A stretch of DNA of 8,905 nucleotides from Candidatus Poribacteria bacterium (lineage in GTDB: Bacteria; Poribacteria; WGA-4E; WGA-3G): the NCBI GenBank assembly GCA_009835515.1, contig VXXH01000190.1:1-8905 (forward strand), written 5' to 3'. A program made the position numbers and the translations under genes. The stretch's first letter is position 1, and every line of letters starts with the position of its first letter. This document shows, one piece after another, positions 1-8,000 of this stretch. The notes beneath the pieces were generated by a model. The model was given only the letters and a program-made list of their open reading frames with translations, was not told the DNA's origin and searched no databases.

Positions 1-229
1 GATCTAAGGCATCTGTCCGCTCAATCGCTTGGATAATCGTATAAGCACCTTTTCCAAACCGATTATTGCCTTGTAGACTGGGTGTCTCTTGGACATACGT
101 TTCAATCGCTGAATCCACAGCCGCCAAAAGCGTTTCAATTTCAGCAGGCGAAAGCACGTTCTTGATGAGCAGATACCCTTCCGTCTGCCACACCTTTTGT
201 TGGACATCCGTCAAGTATGGAGATAGCAT
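1..229 (-). CDS. Phytanoyl-CoA dioxygenase (PhyH) family protein, N-terminal part only
   Basis: The gene begins with ATG at 229-227 and runs off the left edge of the window, leaving 76 codons. Residues 17-32 read EGYLLIKNVLSPAEIE, the typical opening of PhyH-type Fe(II)/2-oxoglutarate oxygenases (a 'GY-hydrophobic-NVLSPEE' block followed by an amphipathic helix). A second family-like stretch, NNRFGKGAY, follows near residues 56-64. The start is supported by a strong AGAGGAG ribosome site at 236-242, 6 nt upstream, and by a consensus promoter behind it. PhyH enzymes usually hydroxylate small substrates in the cytoplasm, and the family is broad, so the substrate cannot be named. The iron-binding His-Asp-His residues lie in the missing part, so activity cannot be judged. 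The family call rests on a short stretch of similarity. Confidence 0.72.
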   Translation of the reverse strand, partial: MLSPYLTDVQQKVWQTEGYLLIKNVLSPAEIETLLAAVDSAIETYVQETPSLQGNNRFGKGAYTIIQAIERTDALD

Positions 230-267
230 ACGTCGCTCCTCTGTTACGAGTCTGTTAATTTGAGAGG

Positions 268-296
268 ATTATAGACAATTTGCACTGTTGTGTCAA
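268..296 (-). promoter_or_regulatory. Consensus sigma70-type promoter of the PhyH-family gene
   Basis: On the minus strand TTGACA (296-291) and TATAAT (273-268) are separated by exactly 17 nt. Both hexamers match the housekeeping consensus perfectly. Transcription would start near 261, giving a leader of about 32 nt that contains the AGAGGAG ribosome site. Confidence 0.85.
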
Positions 297-348
297 GTCT
301 GTTTTACCAATAAAACTCAACGTTCTCGGTGAATTCACGTCTAATTTG

Positions 349-377
349 TTACAATCTACGCGGATTCATCGTATATT
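349..377 (+). promoter_or_regulatory. Possible recG promoter
   Basis: TATATT at 372-377 matches the -10 consensus in five of six bases. The hexamer 17 nt upstream (TTACAA, 349-354) matches the -35 consensus in only three. Transcription would start near 384, about 45 nt before the recG ATG. It is the best candidate I see in the 199-nt divergent gap, but it is weak. Confidence 0.3.
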
Positions 378-428
378 AGTTAAAGGACTCACCAACAAGA
401 TCACAGCGTTTAATCCAAAGATAAAAGT

Positions 429-3176
429 ATGAACAATTTCGCAAATATTCTTAGCACCATCCGCCGTCCCTTTCAACAAGAACTCCGAAAGGGCTGCAAA
501 GACGATGTTGTCGTCAATGGGTTGGGGAGCTACGTCCAGTTATGGGTAAAAAATGGCGATGCCTTCGCACTGGAGGCAACTGAAAAAGAGGTCCTGAACG
601 GTCTGGCAAGTCTCTTTGAAAATTACGCCGGGGCATCACCCACCGAACGGCAACGCACGCTTGAAGAGGCAACAAAACGAATTGATACCGCCCTTGGAAG
701 TGGACAGCGAAGCCTCGCGGACGTAAGTGGCACAAACGTAGAACCGCCCCAGAAGCCTCAGCAGCCAACAACAAAACGTACCAGTGGTAAAAAGAAAACA
801 CAAACGGAGATGTTGCCGCTCTTTGAGGAAACAGAAAATCGTTCAGAAAGCGTACCGATAAAGCGAGAACCCGTAGCAGTACCTACAACTTATACGCGGC
901 AAACAGAACACTTATCCCTCTTCGGAGATACGGAGGTTGCGCCTCAGCAGGCAGAAAGCACCTCTACAGAAGAAGCCGCGGCATCTGTGCCGATCTCTGA
1001 TGTCCCAATCTCAACAGATATTGCTTCCCTCGATTTCCTATCTGAACCGCTTCAGTATCTCAAAGGCATTGGTCCCCGCCGTGCCGCGATGCTTTTGGCA
1101 GAACTCAACATCGAAACAGTTGGTGAATTACTGGCGTACTATCCCCGCGATTATATCGACCGCTCCAAAATGGTAGAAATTTATAGGGTCGGCAGAGCAG
1201 AAGATGATGAACCGGAGACGATCCAAGGCAAAGTCGTTAACCATACGTCATCTCCGACTGCGAAAGGGAAACGCATCGGCAAAATCTCAATTTATGATGG
1301 GACCGGCGTTGCGTTGTTAGTTAATTTCGGAAGACGTATCGGTATTATGAAGTCGCTACTCCCCGTTGATACCGAAGTTGTTGTTAGTGGCAAGTTCTCG
1401 CGGCGTTACAATGAAATCCAAGCGACTGATTATGAGTTTGAACTGTTCGAGGAGGACAATTTGATTCACACAAAACGGATTGTTCCCAAATATCCACTGA
1501 CAGCGAAACTCACAGCGAAAATGCTGCGGATGTGGATGCGGACCGCACTTGACACATACGGACAGCAGATACCAGAAATTCTCCCGCTTGAACTCCGTCA
1601 ACGGCAACGCTTGATTGACAGACAGTCGGCTATCAACGAGATCCATTTCCCGACTTCGGAGGCACATCGAAAAGCAGCGCAAAAACGACTCGCTTTTGAA
1701 GAGTTTTTCCTCCTCAGCGTTGGCATGGAACTGAAAAAAGACCGTAAGATTTCACAGGAGGGTATCGCATTCCAAGTTGGCACCGAGACACAAGGCAATA
1801 CGCCCCCCTTACTCCGAGATTTCATCGCTTCGCTTCCGTATGAATTAACCGGCGCGCAAAAACGGGTTTTCGGTGAAATCCAAAACGACATGCGTCAGAA
1901 AAATGTCATGAATCGGCTTATTCAAGGGGATGTCGGTTCCGGGAAAACTGTCGTCGCTGCGATGGCACTGCTTCGCGCCATCGAAAATGGGTACCAAGGC
2001 GCGCTGATGGTGCCGACTGAAATTCTCGCCGAACAGCACTACTACAACCTCTCCGAGATGTTCGAGTCTTTGCACAAAGATACCGCGCATACGGATAATC
2101 AAAAAATAAACGTCGTGCTTCTCAAAAGCGACTTACCGAAAGCGGAACGTGAAGAAGCGTTAGCCGCAATTGCCGATGGCACCGCAGATCTCATCGTCGG
2201 TACACAGGCATTGATTCAAGAAGGTGTCGATTTTCACAGACTCGGACTCGTTATCATTGACGAACAACACCGGTTCGGTGTGATGCAACGCGCAACACTT
2301 CGTAATAAGGTCGGCAACAAGGCACTGCCGCCAGATGTCCTCGTCATGACAGCGACCCCGATTCCGAGAACACTCGCCTTGACACTCTACGGTGATCTGA
2401 ACGTCTCTGTCATCGATGAGATGCCGCCCGGTAGACAGACGATTAAGACCTACTGGATAAAGGAGAAGGACAGGGAAAAGTTATACGGTAACCTTCGGAA
2501 GGAGATTCAACGCGGCAGACAGGCATACGTCGTCTATCCGCTCGTTGAAGAGTCCGAAAAGTTGGAAGAACTTAAAGCCGCCACAGAGATGGCAGAACAT
2601 CTTCAAAATTCGGTGTTTCCAGACCTACGCGTTGGGTTGTTGCATGGGCAGATGAAATCCATTGAAAAACAAGAGACCATGGCAAAGTTCAACGATAAGC
2701 ACATTGATATCCTTGTTTCAACAACGGTGATTGAGGTAGGTATTGATATCCCGAACGCAACGTTGATGGTGATTGAGAACGCAGAACGCTTTGGGTTGTC
2801 CCAGCTGCACCAATTGCGTGGACGCGTCGGACGTGGCAAGTATCAATCGGCGTGCTACCTCGTCGCTACGCCGAAAGGTGACGATTCCTACCAGCGGATT
2901 CAAGCGATGATTCGGACGAATAACGGCTTCAAGATCGCAGAGGCAGACCTGAACATCCGTGGGCCAGGAGAGTTCTTCGGTACACGCCAATCAGGGGTCC
3001 CGAATTTCAAGATCGCAAATATCATCCACGATGCCACTCTTCTGGAAATGGCGAAACAAGAGGCGGAGTCATTAGTCAAAGCCGATCGCGAGCTGAACGC
3101 GCCGGTACATCAATTGCTGAAACGGATGTTACAGAAACATTGGCGCGACAATCTGGAAATCGCCTCAGTCGGTTGA
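429..3176 (+). CDS. recG: ATP-dependent DNA helicase RecG
   Basis: RecG is a double-stranded DNA translocase that reverses stalled replication forks and processes branched intermediates. The protein has 915 residues, longer than the roughly 690 of E. coli RecG. Residues 1 to about 90 form an extra N-terminal helical domain, as in some other bacterial phyla, followed by a low-complexity acidic linker (about 95-200). The wedge domain begins with LKGIGPRRA (211-219) and PRDYIDR (239-245). The motor is complete: Walker A GDVGSGKT (500-507, Lys506), DEQH (611-614), TATP (641-644) and QLRGRVGR (795-802). The RecG-specific TRG region follows, with NNGF (831-834), RGPGE (844-848) and GTRQSG (851-856). 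No catalytic residue is missing. The ATG at 429 has only a weak purine-rich ribosome site. The linker holds QTEMLPLF (125-132) and QTEHLSLF (158-165), which resemble beta-clamp-binding peptides. Confidence 0.98.
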   Translation: MNNFANILSTIRRPFQQELRKGCKDDVVVNGLGSYVQLWVKNGDAFALEATEKEVLNGLASLFENYAGASPTERQRTLEEATKRIDTALGSGQRSLADVSGTNVEPPQKPQQPTTKRTSGKKKTQTEMLPLFEETENRSESVPIKREPVAVPTTYTRQTEHLSLFGDTEVAPQQAESTSTEEAAASVPISDVPISTDIASLDFLSEPLQYLKGIGPRRAAMLLAELNIETVGELLAYYPRDYIDRSKMVEIYRVGRAEDDEPETIQGKVVNHTSSPTAKGKRIGKISIYDGTGVALLVNFGRRIGIMKSLLPVDTEVVVSGKFSRRYNEIQATDYEFELFEEDNLIHTKRIVPKYPLTAKLTAKMLRMWMRTALDTYGQQIPEILPLELRQRQRLIDRQSAINEIHFPTSEAHRKAAQKRLAFEEFFLLSVGMELKKDRKISQEGIAFQVGTETQGNTPPLLRDFIASLPYELTGAQKRVFGEIQNDMRQKNVMNRLIQGDVGSGKTVVAAMALLRAIENGYQGALMVPTEILAEQHYYNLSEMFESLHKDTAHTDNQKINVVLLKSDLPKAEREEALAAIADGTADLIVGTQALIQEGVDFHRLGLVIIDEQHRFGVMQRATLRNKVGNKALPPDVLVMTATPIPRTLALTLYGDLNVSVIDEMPPGRQTIKTYWIKEKDREKLYGNLRKEIQRGRQAYVVYPLVEESEKLEELKAATEMAEHLQNSVFPDLRVGLLHGQMKSIEKQETMAKFNDKHIDILVSTTVIEVGIDIPNATLMVIENAERFGLSQLHQLRGRVGRGKYQSACYLVATPKGDDSYQRIQAMIRTNNGFKIAEADLNIRGPGEFFGTRQSGVPNFKIANIIHDATLLEMAKQEAESLVKADRELNAPVHQLLKRMLQKHWRDNLEIASVG

Positions 3177-3199
3177 TTCATCTCCTAAAGGAAAAACCA

Positions 3200-3895
3200 A
3201 TGACAAACAATATCATCAATATGACCCAAACGCAGTTCAGTACTTGGCTTGTGCCAATTGTAGACCGTCCGCTCTTTGCGTCTCGTGAGCGACTTGTCGC
3301 TTTGCTTGCTGAGAATGCAGATAGGGCGGCATTGGAAGCGGAGCTCCAAGAGTTTTATGAAGGCTACTGTGGTCTGGCATTCGAGTTAGAGGAACCTGAG
3401 GAATCACTGCTTTCAATATTGCAGGCATCCGACACATTCGCGCCCCTGCAGAAGCGTATTGCAGCTGTGGAAGCTGTGCGAAAAACTTCGCCTGCAGGAC
3501 GGATAGCACGACGGATGAGCGACAGACCGCTGATCACGGATCCGCAACCGGAGATAAAGGTATCAGCCTTACCGGATGACGAATTCCGTGTGTTAATGGA
3601 GACGCTTGTGAATTGGGAACTTTTCGCAGCGCGTGCGCAGGTTGTCAAGCTGCAGGAAATGGTGTTATCGGTTGAGGGTGCAGAGCAGCTGAAATTTGCA
3701 TTTTTTGAGTTTTTCGTGTGCTATCTGGAGTTGGAACAGTTCCTTGAAGATTACTATTATAATCCAGATGAGGGGTTAGAATTGCGTCCGGAGGTGGCTG
3801 AAAGGCTGGAACGCAGCGTAGCAGAATATGAGTCTGGTAAAGTCAAAGCAATTCCAATAGAGGAAGTAGCGAAAGAACTGGGATTGAAGTGGTAA
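3200..3895 (+). CDS. Hypothetical acidic protein with an internal duplication, downstream of recG
   Basis: I do not recognise this 231-residue protein. The ATG at 3200 is chosen because AAAGGA (3187-3192) lies 7 nt upstream. An in-frame TTG at 3140 would overlap recG by 37 nt and has no better support. The gene starts 23 nt after the recG stop, so the two are probably co-transcribed. The protein is rich in Glu and Leu, predicted mostly helical, with no signal peptide or membrane segment. Two blocks look alike: LFASR (25-29) followed by EFYEGY (51-56), and LFAAR (141-145) followed by EFFVCY (170-175), suggesting a duplicated helical module. The C-terminal tail (ESGKVKAIPIEEVAKELGL) resembles tails seen on some type II antitoxins, but no toxin gene is adjacent. 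No function can be assigned. Confidence 0.85.
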   Translation: MTNNIINMTQTQFSTWLVPIVDRPLFASRERLVALLAENADRAALEAELQEFYEGYCGLAFELEEPEESLLSILQASDTFAPLQKRIAAVEAVRKTSPAGRIARRMSDRPLITDPQPEIKVSALPDDEFRVLMETLVNWELFAARAQVVKLQEMVLSVEGAEQLKFAFFEFFVCYLELEQFLEDYYYNPDEGLELRPEVAERLERSVAEYESGKVKAIPIEEVAKELGLKW

Positions 3896-3908
3896 CGAAT
3901 GCATCCAT

Positions 3909-4877
3909 CTACGGAGATGTAACTATCAGACGGTATAACTGTGGGACAGTAACGGAAAAATCGCCGGAGATGTGGTAACCCTCACCACCATCTTTCACGG
4001 TACGGATGAGGATCGTCTTTTTAGGGCGATGGTAGTAGTGTGCATCGGTAGGTGACCCCTCATCTTGGAAATCGGGGAAGTCGATGAGGTCAAAGTTCGC
4101 GGTCGTGAAATGTCGGATTTCTTCTCCGCGCTGGGTTGCGATGTTGCGTGCCATTGAGAGGCTTTTGAGGTAGACCTCGGGTCCCATCACAGCGGAGCCT
4201 AAATTGAGAAAAACACCGTCCTCCAATTGAGAGACACTGTGTGCAAAACGCAGAAAATCCTCGCCTGTCGTCCATCCCATCGCAGCATAATCAGCAGCAG
4301 GATGCTGATCAATGATGTCAAACCCGATACCCTTGTGAACAGTGAACGGCACGCCCAAGCGATATGCAGCGGCAAACATGCTCACATCACGATGTGGAAA
4401 AAGGATGCCCTGTTCACCGTCTTGGATTAATCTACCGATTGCTTCCCCAAAGCCGATTTTATCTCGGTAACCCCGAACAATCGCTTCGTTCAGGTAGCGT
4501 CCTGTCTCCTCCCAATTCCCGAATTTACCGTCCCAGATGTAATCTTCCACATCTTCAAGCGTGGCACCGATATGTGCAAGTTCAAAGTCGTGGATAGCAC
4601 ACGCGCCGTTAGTGGCGATATGCGTGATAATGCCACGTTCCATCAAGTCGATGATAAAGCGAGAGTTGCCACGCCGCATGACGTGCGCGCCCATCATCCA
4701 GATGACTTGCTTCTCGGCGCGACGCGCCTCAACAATCCGATCCGCAACAATATGGAGACTGAGATTTTCACAGGGTAGGATATCCGCGTCTAACGGATAG
4801 ACATCTGCCACCGTCATCTTGTGACGGCGTTCAGTGAGCGGGAGGATTGTGAGTTGCTCACGATTCAGTTTATTCAT
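3909..4877 (-). CDS. Deoxyhypusine-synthase-like protein, function unknown
   Basis: From ATG at 4877 the product has 322 residues and resembles bacterial proteins annotated as deoxyhypusine synthase family. Shared blocks are PLTERRHKMTV near the N-terminus, WMMGAHV (60-66), NGACAIHDFE (90-99), TVHKGIGFDII, GSAVMGPEVYLKS (227-239), FTTANFD and HRPKK. True deoxyhypusine synthase modifies eIF5A with spermidine in an NAD-dependent reaction. Bacteria lack eIF5A, and the WGKI-type active-site lysine motif is not recognisable here, so another reaction is likely. Compared with the bacterial family as I remember it, this copy has GFDIID where GTDIIH is usual, and a longer segment before HYYHRPKK. An upstream TTG (4937) with AAGG 6 nt before it would add 20 residues, but these are encoded by heptamer repeat sequence; ATG 4877 has no clear ribosome site. 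ATG 4817 would cut a conserved block. The gene follows smc on the same strand after 215 nt. Confidence 0.8.
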   Translation of the reverse strand: MNKLNREQLTILPLTERRHKMTVADVYPLDADILPCENLSLHIVADRIVEARRAEKQVIWMMGAHVMRRGNSRFIIDLMERGIITHIATNGACAIHDFELAHIGATLEDVEDYIWDGKFGNWEETGRYLNEAIVRGYRDKIGFGEAIGRLIQDGEQGILFPHRDVSMFAAAYRLGVPFTVHKGIGFDIIDQHPAADYAAMGWTTGEDFLRFAHSVSQLEDGVFLNLGSAVMGPEVYLKSLSMARNIATQRGEEIRHFTTANFDLIDFPDFQDEGSPTDAHYYHRPKKTILIRTVKDGGEGYHISGDFSVTVPQLYRLIVTSP

Positions 4878-4885
4878 AAGAATAG

Positions 4886-4924
4886 TTGTCGGTTTGCCTC
4901 GCAGTGAGAGTTGTCGGTTGTCGG
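4886..4924. repeat. Left heptamer repeat cluster (TTGTCGG x3)
   Basis: TTGTCGG occurs at 4886-4892, 4911-4917 and 4918-4924 on the plus strand, the last two in tandem. On the minus strand these read as CCGACAA, matching the units of the array at 5064-5091 in inverted orientation. The cluster lies just upstream of the ATG of the deoxyhypusine-synthase-like gene. Confidence 0.7.
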
Positions 4925-4963
4925 TTTTGACGAACAACTCGCGCCTTAGTAAAAGTATCTGTA

Positions 4964-5052
4964 GTGTTTTTGCTTGGGTGTTTCTTCTAAGTTGTTGGTC
5001 AAGGTTACAAGAGGTTTTTGATTAAACCAGGGGAAACCCTCAAGCAAAACAC
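4964..5052. repeat. Long imperfect inverted repeat between smc and the next gene
   Basis: The 21-nt arm at 4964-4984 pairs with the reverse complement of 5033-5052. There is one single-base gap and two mismatches, so about 18 of 21 positions match. The 48-nt loop contains two further small hairpins: GGTTT (5013-5017) with AAACC (5024-5028), and GGG (5031-5033) with CCC (5037-5039). No T-run follows on the minus strand, so a classical Rho-independent terminator for smc is not convincing. A REP-like or MITE-like element fits better, especially with inverted heptamer arrays on both sides. Confidence 0.6.
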
Positions 5053-5063
5053 CCTCTTTAACT

Positions 5064-5091
5064 GATAACCGATGACCGACAACCGATAACC
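5064..5091 (+). repeat. Tandem heptamer array (GAYRACC)4
   Basis: Four perfectly adjacent 7-nt units read GATAACC, GATGACC, GACAACC, GATAACC. They differ only by transitions at positions three and four of the unit. The array ends 1 nt from the smc stop codon (5093-5095) and is the inverted counterpart of the cluster at 4886-4924. Confidence 0.8.
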
Positions 5092-5092
5092 A

Positions 5093-8000
5093 TTACTCCG
5101 CAAACTTGGCAGAGACAATCTTTGAGATACCCGCCTGTTCCATCGTCACGCCGTACATCGCGTCAGCGATTTCCATCGTACGGCGGTTGTGCGTGATGAT
5201 GATGAACTGCGTATTTTCGACATAGGCACGGATGAGATTCGCGAAGCGGAGCACATTCGCTTCGTCAAGTGCGGCATCAACTTCGTCAAGTACACAGAAC
5301 GGACTCGGCTTGATTTTGAAGACAGCAAACAAGAGTCCTATTGCGACCAACGAACGTTCGCCACCCGAAAGCAGGGTGATACTCTGCGGACGTTTGCCGG
5401 GGGGACGCGCAATAATGTCGATACCGGATTCAAGCACATCGGACGGATCCGTCAATAGTAACTCCGTTTCACCACCGCCGAAGAGTTGTGTAAATACCTC
5501 TTGGAAATTGGTCTGTACCTGCTCAAACGTCTCAAGAAACACCTCTCTTGAGGTCTGATTGATCTTCTGTATCACCTGAATGGTGGCTTGCATCGACTGC
5601 TGGACATCGTCGCGCTGGGCAACAAGGAAATCCTGTCGTTTCTTATGTTCCTCGTAAGCCTCAATTGCTTTAAGGTTCACTGCGCCCATGCCTGTGATTT
5701 CTGCCTTCAACTTTTCAATATTGTCCAGTAAATCAATCTCGTCCATCGCCTGTTCATCATTCATCAGGGGCGGTAGCGCATCAATCGAGACTTGATATTT
5801 ATCGTGGATACGGGTCGAGACCGATTTTATTCGCATCTCAAGCTGTGTCGTTTTGACTTCAAGTTGATGGCGTGCCTTATTCTGTCTCTCAAAGTTTCTG
5901 CGGGTTGCCCGCATCTCTTTTTGGAGGATAGCCACCTCTTGAAGGAGTGTCTCCCGTTCTTGTGTTAACTCATCAACGTGTGATTCAGCTTCGGCGCGGT
6001 CGCCCTCTAAACTTAGGAACTTGCGTTGTGCCGCAGCGACCTGTTCTCCGAGGTCAATCTTCGTCTGCTCATCGGAGTCAATAATTGCCTGCTGTTCAGC
6101 GATATCCTTCGCTGCCCGTTGATACGTTTCCTCAATCGTTTCCAACTCGGAGAGTAAGCCCTGCAATTTCTGATGCTGTCCCGCCAAAAAGACTTCCATC
6201 TCTTGGCAGCTTCCCGAAACTTCAGCATGTTTCTTGCTTTCGCTCTCAATCTGTTCGGATACGCGCTCAATCCATCGTTGGGTACGCGTACTTTTTTGCG
6301 TCAATGCGGCGATTTCAGTCTCAAGCACTTCCTGTTCCTCGCGTGAGGCATCAACGGCTTTGCTTAATTCTCGGTTTTCCGCCCGAATCTCAGCGAGTTG
6401 GTGTTCAAGCCGGGTAACCTGGAGGTTCGCCTGCTCCATGTCTTTCGTCACCGACGCTTTCTCAACGCGTTTATCTTGCCACTGTGCTGTGAGCGTCTGC
6501 CGCGTTTTTTGTAAATCCGCTATCTTCGCGGCGTACGCCTTACGCTTCTCGGTTTTTCGATTAGAGTTCCGCGTCAATTTCCCGATCTCATTTTCAAGGG
6601 TCTCAAGTTCGCGTGCGCGACCAAGTAAACCACCCTGTTTCTGACTCATTTGACCACCGGTAATCGCCCCAGACGTATCAATGATATCTCCATCTAAAGT
6701 AACGAGACGTGCCCTCGGACGGAACTGACGGGTAAGTGCGACGGCAGCATCCAAATCCTCAATGACGAGCGTATTCCCCAACAGATGTTGCATGGCAGGT
6801 TCATACTCAGGGGCGTAGTCCACCAATTCCTGAGCGATGCCGATGACACCGGGTTTGTTGAGCAGTGCCTCATCATAGAATCTGCGTTCCCGTATAAAAT
6901 CCAGCGGGAGAAACTTCACTCTACCCGCGCGATGCTTTTTAAGGAAAGCCACACTGCTTTGCGCGTCTTCAGCAGTTTCGGTAATAACACTCTGGATATC
7001 ACTACCGAGCGCAACCTCTATCGCGACTTCATACTCGGCATCCGTCGTGAGCAATTCGGCAACAACACCACAGACCCCCTGAAACTGATCCGGATAGTGG
7101 GTTCTCGCCCGCATTACCGCCCGAACACCGGCGTAGTATCCTTCATAAGCGGATTGTAATTCCTGCAGCGATTTAAGCCGTGAGACGTTACTGCCTAAGG
7201 TATTCTGTAAACCCTGAATTTCGGCTTCAATCTTGCGGAGTGCGTCCTGATTTTCCTGCAGGTTCGTCTCCACGTGATTCCTCTCGGCTTCAATATGAAC
7301 CAATTCCGCCCTCAATTGTGTTTCAGCGCGTTGGATCGCATCGCGAGTATCAGTAGCAGCCTCATGCTCGGTTGTTAATGCGTCTGTATTCTCCTTAAGA
7401 CGATTGAGATTGCCCTCGGTGCTATTCAACGTGTGCTCAATCGCCAGACGTTTGCGCTCACTGCTTTCCAATTCGGTTGCGGTTTCCTGTAAGGCAGTCT
7501 GGGCATCTTGTACAGACGCCTTAGTGGCAGTGATACGTTCGGCGAGCTGGGTGAGCAGCTGCCGACGTGCCGCCAATCGGCTCTCCTCTATTTTGTGGGA
7601 TGCCTCAAGTTTTTGATGCTCTTGGGTCCGCTCTTGTTTCTGTGTGAGCAGCGCCGTTTGCTGTGCCTTCAAAGATTCAAGCGTCTGGAGGGCGCGTTCG
7701 CGTTGCTTTTGGATGTTGAGCTGCCGTTCCTTATGAAGAACTATCTGACGCTCAATTTGCTCAATTTGTGTTTCAATCTCGCGGAGAGCGGTCTGCCCGG
7801 CACGGATCGCTTCGTCCAACTCGGACTGACGGCTTGTGGATGCCTCAATGCGTTCTTCAGCAGCCTTAAGCGTTTCAGAAGCCGTCGCGACGGTGGTTAA
7901 AATCTCATCTAAATCGGTTTGTGCTTGGCTATAATCGGTATGGAGCTTATCGTATTCCCGATGCGCGAGGTCTAATTCAAACTGTTTTAACTGTTCTTGT

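Noticed and set aside
4..207. Minus-strand open frame of 67 codons in another register at the left edge
   Set aside because: The overlapping frame that starts at 229 has a consensus promoter, a strong ribosome site and PhyH-like sequence.
329..338. Perfect palindrome GTGAATTCAC in the divergent promoter gap
   Set aside because: It is only 10 nt long, does not extend, and is not placed over either promoter; such sites occur by chance.
514..2990. Open frames on the minus strand opposite recG
   Set aside because: They overlap a RecG gene with every helicase motif intact and show no independent coding features.
3140..3199. In-frame TTG upstream start for the recG-linked gene
   Set aside because: It would overlap recG by 37 nt, and the ATG at 3200 has a clear AAAGGA site at good spacing.
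3906..3919. Hairpin CATCT-ACGG-AGATG between the convergent genes
   Set aside because: The 5-bp stem is short and has no T-run on either side, so a terminator call is not supported.
3938..3950. ACTGT-GGG-ACAGT hairpin
   Set aside because: It lies inside the coding region of the deoxyhypusine-synthase-like gene, its stem is only 5 bp, and it is probably chance.
5232..7900. Several open frames of about 80-140 codons on the plus strand opposite smc
   Set aside because: They lie antisense to a fully conserved SMC gene, lack ribosome sites and family features, and are shadows of its codon pattern.
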